Source: Frankiales bacterium (lineage in GTDB: Bacteria; Actinomycetota; Actinomycetes; Mycobacteriales; SCTD01). From it: DNA of 11,860 nucleotides. Under the pieces are notes generated by a model. That model saw only the letters and a program-made list of their open reading frames with translations. It made no database searches and was not told the DNA's origin. The position numbers and the translations under genes are program-made. This document shows positions 1 through 6,430 of this stretch, piece by piece; position 1 is the stretch's first letter; each line of letters starts with the position of its first letter. Location: positions 1-11,860 of the forward strand of contig JAODNB010000056.1 in assembly GCA_025464795.1 (NCBI GenBank), written 5' to 3'.

Positions 1-666
1 GGCTGAGTGCGGGACGGTCACGGTGATCTGCCGACGGGACAGGTCGACGCTCGCGGTCGGGCTGGGCCTCAGCACGGCGCCGTGAGCGTCCATGAGCTCG
101 GCCGTGCGGCCGTGCACGGTGAGGAACAGCGCACTGGGCGAGGAGACGCCCGCGCCGTGCGGCCACGCGACGTTGGAGGGCGAGGAGCCGAGGGCGATCG
201 TGAAGCCGGTCCGCGCCGGGTCCTTCAACGTGTTGAGGGTGACGCGGAACGCCGTGTCACGGGCCAGCGGCCGGACTCGGAGCTCGACGAGGTCGGCGGC
301 GTTCCCGGCGTACACCGGGTCGGTGGGGTAGGTGTACGTGCCGCCGGCGGGCGAGAACAGGTGCGCTGCCGGGCCGTTGTCGTCGTTCGGGTCCTTGGCG
401 CCGGTGGCACCGTGGTCGTCCATGAGGAAGTCCTGGTAGAGCCACTCCCCCTGGCGGTACGCCGCGGCACCGGCCACCAGGATCGGCGCGGCCTTCCAGA
501 CGCCGGTGTTCTCCAGCTGCGGCGCACGGGGCGCCGACTGGTACAGCGCGTCAGGACCGGGACGGTGTCCGGTGGCGGGTCCCGGCAGGCCTGGACCCGC
601 AAGCGCTGACGTGCTCAGCAGACCAGCCGCTGCCACTCCGACGACGACCGCATGACGTACCCGCAC
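1..666 (-). CDS. secreted glucodextranase/DOMON-like domain protein (partial)
   Basis: Open reading frame of 222 codons with no stop, running off the left edge, so the C-terminus is missing. The GTG start at 666-664 is chosen because GGAGGAG lies 6 bases upstream and because translation gives a clean signal peptide: Arg-rich start (VRVRH), a hydrophobic stretch at about residues 6-19, and an ALA cleavage motif near residues 21-23. The mature part begins with a Pro/Gly-rich stretch and then shows LENTGVWKAAPILVAG, LYQDFLMDDHGA, TYTYPTDPVYAGNAADLVEL and FRVTLNTLKD. I recognise these from actinobacterial exported proteins annotated with glucodextranase C-terminal/DOMON-like domains, which are beta-sandwich modules linked to surface carbohydrate binding. 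No catalytic domain is visible in this portion. The gene starts 52 bases after the MFS exporter stop on the same strand, so it may be read through from that operon or have its own promoter. Gene presence and secretion are well supported; the domain name rests on recalled sequence similarity. Confidence 0.75.
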   Translation of the reverse strand, partial: MRVRHAVVVGVAAAGLLSTSALAGPGLPGPATGHRPGPDALYQSAPRAPQLENTGVWKAAPILVAGAAAYRQGEWLYQDFLMDDHGATGAKDPNDDNGPAAHLFSPAGGTYTYPTDPVYAGNAADLVELRVRPLARDTAFRVTLNTLKDPARTGFTIALGSSPSNVAWPHGAGVSSPSALFLTVHGRTAELMDAHGAVLRPSPTASVDLSRRQITVTVPHSA

Positions 667-718
667 CCGCGACTCCTCCGTGTTGCAGAGGTGTTCGACG
701 GCGCGCGGGCAAGTCCTC

Positions 719-2332
719 CTAGAGAACGGCGGTCTCGGCCATCGCCAGCTCGCCCTGCTCCTCGGCGGTCTGCTGCGAGGCCAGGCCGCCCTGCGTGCGG
801 AGCGGGACCTCCTTGATGAAGAAGGTGCCGATGAAGGCGGGGACGCACACCGCTGCCACGACGTAGAACACCATGTGCATCGAGTCCGCGAAGCCGCCGA
901 GCACGACCTGCTTGACGCCAGCGGGGAGCTTGTCGAAGCCGGTGGTGTTGTTGAGAGAGACGTTCTTGATCTGCGCGAGCGCTGCCGAGGGGAAGTGCGC
1001 GCCGACCGCCCGGTCGTAGATGTTGCCCTTGACCGTGGCGAACAGCACAGCCAGGGAGACGGCCGCACCGAGTGTCCCGCCCATGGAGCGGAAGAACGTC
1101 ACCGAAGCGGTAGACAGGCCCATGTCCTTTGCCGGCAGGGCGTTCTGCACGGCGATGACGAGCATCTGCATCGTCAGGCCCAGCCCGATGCCCATGAAGA
1201 CCATGTACGCCATCGCCTGTTGGACCGGGGTGTCCACCGCGAGGGTCGAGAACAGCAGAGCGCCGAAGAACATGATCGCGGTGCCGAAGATCGGGAAGAT
1301 CTTGTAGCGCCCGGTCCGCTGCATCACACGACCGACGACCAAGGACGTGCCCATCAGGCCGACCATGAAGGCGATCATCGTCAGGCCCGACCGAGTCGGG
1401 GACATCTGCTTGACGATCTGCAGGTAGAGCGGGATCAGCACAAGCCCCCCGAACATCACCATGCCGACGAAGAAGGCGACGACGCTCGTCACGGAGAACA
1501 CCTTGTCCTTGAAGATGCGCAGCGGGAGGATCGCGTCCTCACCCATGGCGGCCTCACGAGGCACGAAGGCCACGAACGACAGCACCGCAAGCGCGATCAG
1601 GCCCACGCTGGTTGCTGAGCCCCAGCCCCACTCACGGCCCTTCTCAGCGAGCAGGAGCAGCGGCACGACGCTGCTGACGAGAAGCGCGGCACCGAGGTAG
1701 TCGATGCGATGCGACTTCTTCTCCACCGGGAGCTTCAGGTTCCGCTGGACGACGTAGAAGGCGAGCGCGCCGATCGGCACGTTGACGTAGAAGATCCAAC
1801 GCCATCCGGTGACTCCCAGGATCGTGTCCTGGCCGGCGAGGAAGCCACCGGCAACAGGGCCGAGCACCGACGAGGTGGCGAAGACCGAGGTGAAGTACGC
1901 CTGGTACTTCGCGCGCTCGCGCGGGGCCACGAGGTCACCGACGATGGCGAAGGCGAGCGACAGCAGCCCCCCGGCCCCGAGGCCCTGGATGGCGCGGTAG
2001 CCGGCGAGCTCGTAGATGCTGTGGGCCTGGCCGCACAGGACCGAGCCGACCAGGAACGCACCGATCGCGAACAGGTAGAACGGCTTGCGGCCGTAGAGGT
2101 CCGACAGCTTGCCGTAGAGCGGCGTGCTGACGGTGCTGGTCACGAGGTAGGCCGTCGTGACCCAGGCCTGTGCCGTCTGCCCGTCGAGCTTGTCGGCGAT
2201 CGTCCGCATGGCGGTCGACACGATGGTCTGGTCCAGGCTGGCGAGGAACATGCCGAGCAGCAAGCCGCTCAGGATGGTCATGATCTGGCGGTGGGTGAGT
2301 CCCTTGGTCATGGGGACGTCGAGCGCGGTCAT
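719..2332 (-). CDS. DHA2-family (EmrB/QacA type) MFS drug exporter
   Basis: A 537-residue, very hydrophobic protein of the size expected for 14-TM proton-driven multidrug antiporters of the inner membrane. Family signs: LDQTIVSTAMRTI at residues 33-45 (motif D1 of TM1), GKLSDLYGRKP at 74-84 (motif A between TM2 and TM3), GYRAIQGLGAGG at 111-122, GPVAGG at 158-163 (antiporter motif C in TM5) and WRWIFYVNVPIG at 177-188. The ATG at 2332-2330 is chosen because it overlaps the upstream MarR stop in an ATGA junction. Extending the frame upstream to 2857 would add 175 Arg/Pro-rich residues that only mirror the MarR gene. Coupling to a MarR regulator suggests efflux of a toxic compound, induced when that compound binds the regulator. 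The substrate cannot be read from the sequence. Confidence 0.93.
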   Translation of the reverse strand: MTALDVPMTKGLTHRQIMTILSGLLLGMFLASLDQTIVSTAMRTIADKLDGQTAQAWVTTAYLVTSTVSTPLYGKLSDLYGRKPFYLFAIGAFLVGSVLCGQAHSIYELAGYRAIQGLGAGGLLSLAFAIVGDLVAPRERAKYQAYFTSVFATSSVLGPVAGGFLAGQDTILGVTGWRWIFYVNVPIGALAFYVVQRNLKLPVEKKSHRIDYLGAALLVSSVVPLLLLAEKGREWGWGSATSVGLIALAVLSFVAFVPREAAMGEDAILPLRIFKDKVFSVTSVVAFFVGMVMFGGLVLIPLYLQIVKQMSPTRSGLTMIAFMVGLMGTSLVVGRVMQRTGRYKIFPIFGTAIMFFGALLFSTLAVDTPVQQAMAYMVFMGIGLGLTMQMLVIAVQNALPAKDMGLSTASVTFFRSMGGTLGAAVSLAVLFATVKGNIYDRAVGAHFPSAALAQIKNVSLNNTTGFDKLPAGVKQVVLGGFADSMHMVFYVVAAVCVPAFIGTFFIKEVPLRTQGGLASQQTAEEQGELAMAETAVL

Positions 2333-2796
2333 GCGGTCTCCTGCCGAGCGCCCAGGAGGTCCCGGTGCGCGATGAGGTCGGTGTTCAGGCGAGCCAGGCG
2401 GCTCGTCAGGTCGGTCATGTCCTGGTCGGACCACCCGGGGGTGAGCTTGCGCAGAGCCTGCTGCCTCGCCTCGCGAAGGAGGGCGACGACGCTGCGCCCC
2501 TTGTCCGTGAGCTCCAGGCGCTGTGCGCGCTGGTCGTGCGGGTCCTTCTCGCGGACCACCCAGCCGTAGCGCTCGAGCGCCGTCACCTGGCGGCTGACGC
2601 TGGAGGGGTCGAGCCCGAGTGCGTGCGCGAGCTCGGTGAGCCGGACCGGGCCCAGCAGCGCCAGCCTGCCGAGCACGTGCGCGCCGGCCTGCTCGCACCG
2701 GATGCCGGATGCTTCGAGCACGTGGGCGTTGAGGTCTTTCAGCCCGTGCACGAGCGAGACGAGCTCGCTCCACAGGGCCGCTTGGGTGTCTTCCAC
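2329..2796 (-). CDS. MarR-family transcriptional regulator
   Basis: A 155-residue winged helix-turn-helix protein, normal length for MarR. Residues 45-75 contain the DNA-binding core (LALLGPVRLTELAHALGLDPSSVSRQVTALE), with the recognition helix at about 64-76. The wing follows at 81-96 (REKDPHDQRAQRLELT), matching the usual D-x-x-D-x-R wing. Flanking helices at about 5-40 and 100-150 would form the dimer interface. There is one cysteine (Cys34), so oxidation sensing is possible but not shown. The GTG start at 2796-2794 has no good ribosome binding site, and a -10-like TATTTT sits 10 bases upstream, so the mRNA may be nearly leaderless. The gene overlaps the exporter by 4 bases and is the first gene of the operon. 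It is probably an autorepressor that also represses the exporter, acting at the inverted repeat in its promoter. Confidence 0.92.
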   Translation of the reverse strand: MEDTQAALWSELVSLVHGLKDLNAHVLEASGIRCEQAGAHVLGRLALLGPVRLTELAHALGLDPSSVSRQVTALERYGWVVREKDPHDQRAQRLELTDKGRSVVALLREARQQALRKLTPGWSDQDMTDLTSRLARLNTDLIAHRDLLGARQETA

Positions 2797-2800
2797 ACCG

Positions 2801-2840
2801 ACCAGTAAAATACTTGCTGGCTACAAGCACAAGTTCGCCC
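2801..2840 (-). promoter_or_regulatory. MarR/exporter promoter with candidate operator
   Basis: Read on the minus strand, TATTTT (complement of 2807-2812) is a plausible -10, matching the TANNNT form. It is the AT-richest spot locally. The inverted repeat CTTG-N7-CAAG at 2813-2827 lies immediately upstream of it, in the -10/-35 spacer, where a bound MarR dimer would block RNA polymerase. The predicted start of transcription is only a few bases before the GTG start. This is inferred from position and symmetry, with no binding data. Confidence 0.5.
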
Positions 2841-2864
2841 CGGGTGACCTCTGCCACCTCCCAG

Positions 2865-2890
2865 GTTCGTCGAGCATGAGCATCGGGTAC
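2865..2890 (+). promoter_or_regulatory. possible SigB-type stress promoter
   Basis: GTTC at 2865-2868 and GGGTAC at 2885-2890 are separated by 16 bases. This fits the actinobacterial SigB/SigH general-stress pattern (GTTT-like -35, GGGTA(T/C) -10, spacer of about 14-17). It points at the small membrane protein gene starting at 2935, leaving a leader of roughly 35-40 bases. The -35 is one base off consensus, so chance remains possible. Confidence 0.4.
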
Positions 2891-2901
2891 ATCAGAGCTG
2901 C

Positions 2902-2916
2902 GAGGGCGCAGCCCTC
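2902..2916 (+). other. short hairpin in the leader of the small membrane protein gene
   Basis: GAGGGC (2902-2907) and GCCCTC (2911-2916) form a perfect 6-bp stem with a 3-base GCA loop. It lies between the proposed SigB-type promoter and the ribosome binding site (GAGG at 2925-2928). It has no T-run, so it is not a typical terminator. A role in mRNA stability is possible but unproven. Confidence 0.35.
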
Positions 2917-2934
2917 AGAGATGCGAGGCTCCCC

Positions 2935-3078
2935 ATGTTGCTCCTGCTGGCACTGCTGCTCTTCCTCGTCTTCGGTGGCCTGGGCTTCGTGGCTCACGTG
3001 CTGTGGTGGGGCATCGTCCTCGCCGTGGTCGTCATGGTGTTCCACGCCCTCACCGGTGGGCGCCGCAGTCGAGCCTGA
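2935..3078 (+). CDS. small hydrophobic membrane protein, 47 residues
   Basis: ATG at 2935 with GAGG 6 bases upstream opens a 47-residue reading frame. It begins MLLLLALLLFLVFGGLGF and ends with a positively charged GGRRSRA tail. Residues 2-20 and about 22-40 are hydrophobic, separated by AHVLWW. This suggests one or two short membrane segments with the Arg-rich C-terminus on the cytoplasmic side. It resembles the tiny proteins of actinobacteria and other bacteria that are annotated only as 'hydrophobic protein'; no biochemical function is known to me. It ends 1 base before the stop codon of the convergent acetyltransferase gene. A possible stress sigma-factor promoter precedes it, which would fit a role in envelope stress. 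It could be a chance reading frame, but the start context and coherent membrane composition argue for a real gene. Confidence 0.7.
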   Translation: MLLLLALLLFLVFGGLGFVAHVLWWGIVLAVVVMVFHALTGGRRSRA

Positions 3079-3079
3079 C

Positions 3080-3913
3080 CTACAGCGCGAACTCCCAGTA
3101 GTTCTCCGTGGCGGAGCGCTCGAAGCCCGTCGACAGGTAGAGGCCCAGCGCGCTCTCGTTGTCGACGGCGACTTCGAGCGTCACCCGCTCGTAGCCCTCG
3201 TCGCGCAGCTGACGGCACCAGCGCGCCAGCACGCCACGGCCGATGCCCTGGCCCTGAACGCAGGGATCGACGGCAAAGCCGTACACGGCGGCGACTCCTT
3301 CGAACCGGCTGAGCCGCACCGTTCCGACGGTGGTGCCGTCCCGCTCGACGACGAGCGTCTGCTCCTGGGAGGTCGTCAGTCGGCCGGCGACGTCGCGCGC
3401 CGGCTGCCCGAAGGCCCGTGTCAGGAGGGCCTCGATCTCCTCGACGTCTGAGAGCTCCGCCTGCCGGCACGTGACGGCTGGTTCGACGGGCGCCCCCACC
3501 GGCGTCTCGCCCAGGACGAGGAAGTGCTCTGAGTGGCTGAGCACGCCGCCCTTCGCCAGGGCGAAGTCACGGCCGGCGGAGGTCGCCACGAGCAGAGCCC
3601 GCGCGTATCCGCGCCGGGCCGACAGGCGAAGGCCCTCGCTGAGGAGCTCCGACCCGATCCCCCGTCGGCGGTGGGACGGGTCGACCATCCCGGCGAGCTC
3701 GAGGTCCGGCGGGCCGAAGGCGTAGCTCCCCAGGAAGCCGACCAGCCGGTCGCCGTCCCACCAGAGCAGGTCCTCGACCTCGTCCCCCGACCTCTCCGCG
3801 AGGACGCCGTGCTCGAGCTTGAGGCGACCGCCGTCATGGGCGACGACGCGTTGCTCCAGGTCGACGATCGCTTGCAGGGCCGTGGACGTGAGCCCTGAGG
3901 CGGGTGTCAGCAC
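3080..3913 (-). CDS. tandem GNAT acetyltransferase (two GNAT domains)
   Basis: A 277-residue protein with two GNAT folds. The N-terminal domain (about 1-135) has an acetyl-CoA loop at 81-90, HRRRGIGSEL. The C-terminal domain (about 147-277) has VQGQGIGRGVL at 219-229 followed by LEVAVDNESALGLYLSTGF (246-264), the usual beta5/alpha4 region. Both acetyl-CoA loops keep the R/Q-x-x-G-x-G/A core, so both may bind the cofactor. The two-domain layout and length resemble MshD (mycothiol synthase, about 300 residues), but many actinobacterial tandem GNATs are not MshD. The acceptor is unknown and I do not assign mshD. The GTG at 3913-3911 is the only plausible start near the N-terminus. It lacks a clear ribosome binding site and lies inside a short palindrome, so the transcript may be leaderless. 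The gene is divergent from the reductase gene and convergent with the small membrane protein gene. Confidence 0.9.
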   Translation of the reverse strand: MLTPASGLTSTALQAIVDLEQRVVAHDGGRLKLEHGVLAERSGDEVEDLLWWDGDRLVGFLGSYAFGPPDLELAGMVDPSHRRRGIGSELLSEGLRLSARRGYARALLVATSAGRDFALAKGGVLSHSEHFLVLGETPVGAPVEPAVTCRQAELSDVEEIEALLTRAFGQPARDVAGRLTTSQEQTLVVERDGTTVGTVRLSRFEGVAAVYGFAVDPCVQGQGIGRGVLARWCRQLRDEGYERVTLEVAVDNESALGLYLSTGFERSATENYWEFAL

Positions 3914-3930
3914 GCTGAGAGTGTGTCAGC
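3904..3930. repeat. palindrome and direct repeats over the GNAT start codon
   Basis: GTGTCAGC occurs at 3904-3911 and again at 3923-3930, a direct repeat spaced by 19 bases. GCTGA at 3914-3918 makes a palindrome with the left copy (TCAGC-AC-GCTGA, 3907-3918) and a looser inverted repeat with the right copy (GCTGA-N7-TCAGC). The cluster covers the GNAT GTG start and the beginning of the divergent intergenic region. That placement suggests an operator, but no regulator is identified. Confidence 0.35.
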
Positions 3931-4011
3931 GCAGGCAGGGTTCACGCAGCCCTAGGGCGGGCACCGTGCAAGAGTCCGCGCACCGCCCGTCCCGCCGCCG
4001 AGGGGAAGCCC

Positions 4012-5163
4012 GTGAGCCGAGCTGCTGCGCTACGCCGGCGCCTTGCCACTCCTGCCGCGGGCGGCCTGCCCAACGCCCACAGCGAGGTCGAGCCCCCTCC
4101 CGTCAAGCAGATGGGCCTGCTGCGCGGCATCGCCAGCCGACTCACGACACCGCTGCTCCCGGACGACTACTTGCACCTGCTCAACCCGCTCTGGAGCGCG
4201 CGCGAGCTCCGCGGCCAGGTGGTCGAGGTCCGCCCCGAGACCGACACGGCGGCCACCTTGGTCATCAAGCCCGGCTGGGGCTGGAACGGCAGCTACCGGG
4301 CGGGGCAGTACGTCGGGATCGGCGTGCAGCTCCGCGGCCGGTGGCACTGGCGGTCGTACTCGCTCACGTCCGTGCCCGAGCACGGCGACGGCACGATCAG
4401 CATCACGGTGAAGGCGATGCCGGAGGGCTTCCTGTCTGGTCACCTGATCAGCGGGCTGGAGCCGGGCACCGTGGTGCGGCTCGCGGCGCCCCAGGGGGAG
4501 TTCGTCCTGCCGGACCCACCGCCGGAGCGCATCCTGTTCCTGACCGCAGGCAGCGGGCTCACCCCGGTCATGGGGATGCTTCGGATGCTGCACCGCCGTG
4601 GGTCGATGCCCGATGTCGTGCTGGTGCACTCGGCCCGCAACGCCGCCGACGCCCTGTTCCGCGATGAGCTGCACGAGATGGCGGCCACCTGGGACGAGCT
4701 GCGACTGCACGAGCAGCTCACCGATGACATGGGCCTGCTGAGCATGGACGAGCTCGCAGACGTGGTGCCCGACTGGGCAGAGCGCGAGACCTGGGCCTGT
4801 GGGCCGCCAGCCATGCTGGACGACGCCGAGGGCCTCTGGAAGCGCTCGCACCTGACGGGCCGCCTGCACATAGAGCGGTTCTCGGTCCAGCTCGACGGCG
4901 CCGGAGGCGAGGGCGGCACGGTCACGTTCGGAGTCGGCGGCAAGACGACCGAGGTCGACGGGGCCACCACCCTGCTCGAGGCCGGCGAGAGCGTCGGCGT
5001 GATGATGCCCTTCGGCTGTCGCATGGGCATCTGCCAGTCCTGTGTCGTGCCCCTGCTCGGGGGATCGGTGCGTGACCTGCGGACCGGCGACGTGCGCCAA
5101 GAGGGCGACCGCGTCCAGACCTGCATCAGCGCCGCCGCCGGCGACTGCGTCCTCGGCGTCTGA
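4012..5163 (+). CDS. ferredoxin reductase (FAD, NAD(P)H, 2Fe-2S), partner of the desaturase
   Basis: A 383-residue electron-transfer flavoprotein that passes electrons from NAD(P)H through FAD to a plant-type 2Fe-2S cluster. The FAD domain carries RSYS at 114-117. The nicotinamide domain carries TAGSGLTPVMGML at 178-190 and CGPPAML at 263-269. The C-terminal ferredoxin domain (about 300-383) has Cys336-x4-Cys341-x2-Cys344 and Cys371, all four cluster ligands. The GTG start at 4012 has AGGGGA about 6 bases upstream. The first 60 residues are basic and end in a DDYLHLLNPLWS stretch typical of desaturase-linked reductases. Only 33 bases separate it from the desaturase gene. Mycobacterium tuberculosis Rv3230c/DesA3 has the same pairing, where the reductase feeds the desaturase. 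I infer the same role here. Confidence 0.92.
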   Translation: MSRAAALRRRLATPAAGGLPNAHSEVEPPPVKQMGLLRGIASRLTTPLLPDDYLHLLNPLWSARELRGQVVEVRPETDTAATLVIKPGWGWNGSYRAGQYVGIGVQLRGRWHWRSYSLTSVPEHGDGTISITVKAMPEGFLSGHLISGLEPGTVVRLAAPQGEFVLPDPPPERILFLTAGSGLTPVMGMLRMLHRRGSMPDVVLVHSARNAADALFRDELHEMAATWDELRLHEQLTDDMGLLSMDELADVVPDWAERETWACGPPAMLDDAEGLWKRSHLTGRLHIERFSVQLDGAGGEGGTVTFGVGGKTTEVDGATTLLEAGESVGVMMPFGCRMGICQSCVVPLLGGSVRDLRTGDVRQEGDRVQTCISAAAGDCVLGV

Positions 5164-5196
5164 GAAGGCGTTCAAGAACCCCACTCAAGGAGATCC

Positions 5197-6351
5197 ATGG
5201 CTGTCACCGACATCAAGGCGTTCTGCCACCTCACAGAGGCTGACGTCGAAGCGATCGGGCGCGAGCTCGACGACATCCGTCGGGAGATCGAGGAGAGCCG
5301 CGACGAGAGCGATGCGGCCTACATCAGGCGGTCGATCAAGATCCAGCGCGGCCTGGTCGTCGGCGGTCGCGTGACCCTGTTCGCCAGCGCCTTCCCACCA
5401 GCCTGGGTCGCGGGCACCACGATGCTCGGACTCGCGAAGATCATCGAGAACATGGAGCTCGGCCACAACGTGATCCACGGGCAGTGGGACTGGATGAACG
5501 ACCCGGAGATCCACTCCAGCAGCTGGGAGTGGGACACCACCTGCCCGTCGGAGCAGTGGAAGCACAGCCACAACTACATGCACCACAAGTACACCAACGT
5601 CGTCGGCAAGGACACCGACGTCGGCTACGGCATCCTTCGCGTGACCCGCGACCAGAAGTGGCACCCGATCAACCTGGGGCAGCCCCTCTACAACGCGCTG
5701 CTCGCCTCGCTGTTCCAGTACGGCGTCGCCCTGCACGACCTCGACATGGAGGCGATCCGCAAGGGCAAGAAGGACAAGCGGGTCGCCCGCCGTCAGCTCA
5801 AGCAGATCGGCAAGAAGGTGGCTCGCCAGGCCGGCAAGGACTACCTCGTCTTCCCGCTCCTCACCGGTCCCCAGTTCGTCTCGACGCTGACCGCCAACGC
5901 GACCGCGAACCTGATGCGGAACCTCTGGTCCTACATGGTGATCTTCTGCGGCCACTTCCCGGACGGCGCAGAGAAGTTCACCTTGGAGGAGCTCGCGAGC
6001 GAGACGCCACACGAGTGGTACCTGCGGCAGATGCTCGGGTCGGCCAACTTCAAGGCCGGTCCTCTCCTGCAGTTTCTGTCCGGCAACCTCTGCTACCAGA
6101 TCGAGCACCACCTGTTCCCCGACCTGCCGTCCAACCGCTACCCGGAGATCGCCGAGCGGGTGCAGGCGATCTGCGCGAAGTACGAGATCCCCTACACCAC
6201 AGGCTCTCTGCTCGGGCAGTACGCGAAGACGCTTCGGACGATCTGGAAGCTGGCCCTCCCGGACCGGTTCCTCACTGCGACAGCGGACGCTGCCCCGGAG
6301 ACCGCCTCCGAACGCGGAGGCACCATCCAGTCGCTCCGGCTCGCCGGATAG
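5197..6351 (+). CDS. membrane fatty acid / acyl-CoA desaturase (DesA3-like)
   Basis: A 384-residue diiron desaturase that would introduce a double bond into a fatty acyl chain at the membrane, using O2 and electrons from the reductase encoded just upstream. All three histidine boxes are present: H90-NVI-H94, H125-NYM-H129-H130, and Q301-IE-H304-H305 followed by LFPDLPSNRY. The last box resembles DesA3 and related actinobacterial enzymes. Hydrophobic segments occur at about 56-85 and 217-252. A Lys/Arg-rich loop sits at about 188-210 (RKGKKDKRVARRQLKQ) and should face the cytoplasm. The ATG at 5197 is preceded by a strong AAGGAGAT site. The C-terminal 30 residues are low in conserved features and contain a DNA hairpin. 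The exact regiospecificity (delta-9 expected by analogy with DesA3) and the substrate form cannot be decided from sequence. Confidence 0.94.
   Translation: MAVTDIKAFCHLTEADVEAIGRELDDIRREIEESRDESDAAYIRRSIKIQRGLVVGGRVTLFASAFPPAWVAGTTMLGLAKIIENMELGHNVIHGQWDWMNDPEIHSSSWEWDTTCPSEQWKHSHNYMHHKYTNVVGKDTDVGYGILRVTRDQKWHPINLGQPLYNALLASLFQYGVALHDLDMEAIRKGKKDKRVARRQLKQIGKKVARQAGKDYLVFPLLTGPQFVSTLTANATANLMRNLWSYMVIFCGHFPDGAEKFTLEELASETPHEWYLRQMLGSANFKAGPLLQFLSGNLCYQIEHHLFPDLPSNRYPEIAERVQAICAKYEIPYTTGSLLGQYAKTLRTIWKLALPDRFLTATADAAPETASERGGTIQSLRLAG
6304..6321 (+). other. perfect 7-bp hairpin near the desaturase 3' end
   Basis: GCCTCCG (6304-6310) and CGGAGGC (6315-6321) form a perfect GC-rich stem with a 4-base AACG loop, 27 bases before the desaturase stop codon. 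No T-run follows, so a classical terminator is unlikely. It could protect the mRNA 3' end or mark a processing point before the cupin gene, or be a by-product of codon choice. Confidence 0.3.
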
Positions 6352-6376
6352 CTGCTCTGATCTCTGCCCAGCCAGC

Positions 6377-6382
6377 TAGGTT
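6377..6382 (+). promoter_or_regulatory. possible -10 element for the cupin gene
   Basis: TAGGTT fits the actinobacterial TANNNT -10 pattern and lies in the 79-base gap between the desaturase and the cupin, about 49 bases before the start. The region at -35 (GCTCTG) is poor, so this is weak evidence for a separate promoter. Confidence 0.25.
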
Positions 6383-6430
6383 GGAGGGAGCGATCCCGCG
6401 GACGGACTGCATGGACAGGAAGAGACCGTG

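Noticed and set aside
680..1618. A 312-residue plus-strand frame opposite the MFS exporter
   Set aside because: It is dominated by His, Glu, Arg and Asp, the mirror of hydrophobic transmembrane codons, so it is an artefact.
2333..2857. A 175-residue N-terminal extension of the MFS exporter frame
   Set aside because: It is Arg/Pro-rich, runs entirely opposite the codon pattern of the MarR gene in the same strand, and the MFS start with ATGA overlap fits the family's normal N-terminus.
3080..3913. Naming the tandem GNAT gene mshD
   Set aside because: Two GNAT domains and length are suggestive, but no MshD-specific residues could be confirmed by eye, and many paralogs share this layout.
4030..5184. 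A 384-residue minus-strand frame opposite the ferredoxin reductase
   Set aside because: Composition is Ala/Gly/His/Arg-rich with no domain, and the plus strand has all FAD, NAD and 2Fe-2S motifs.
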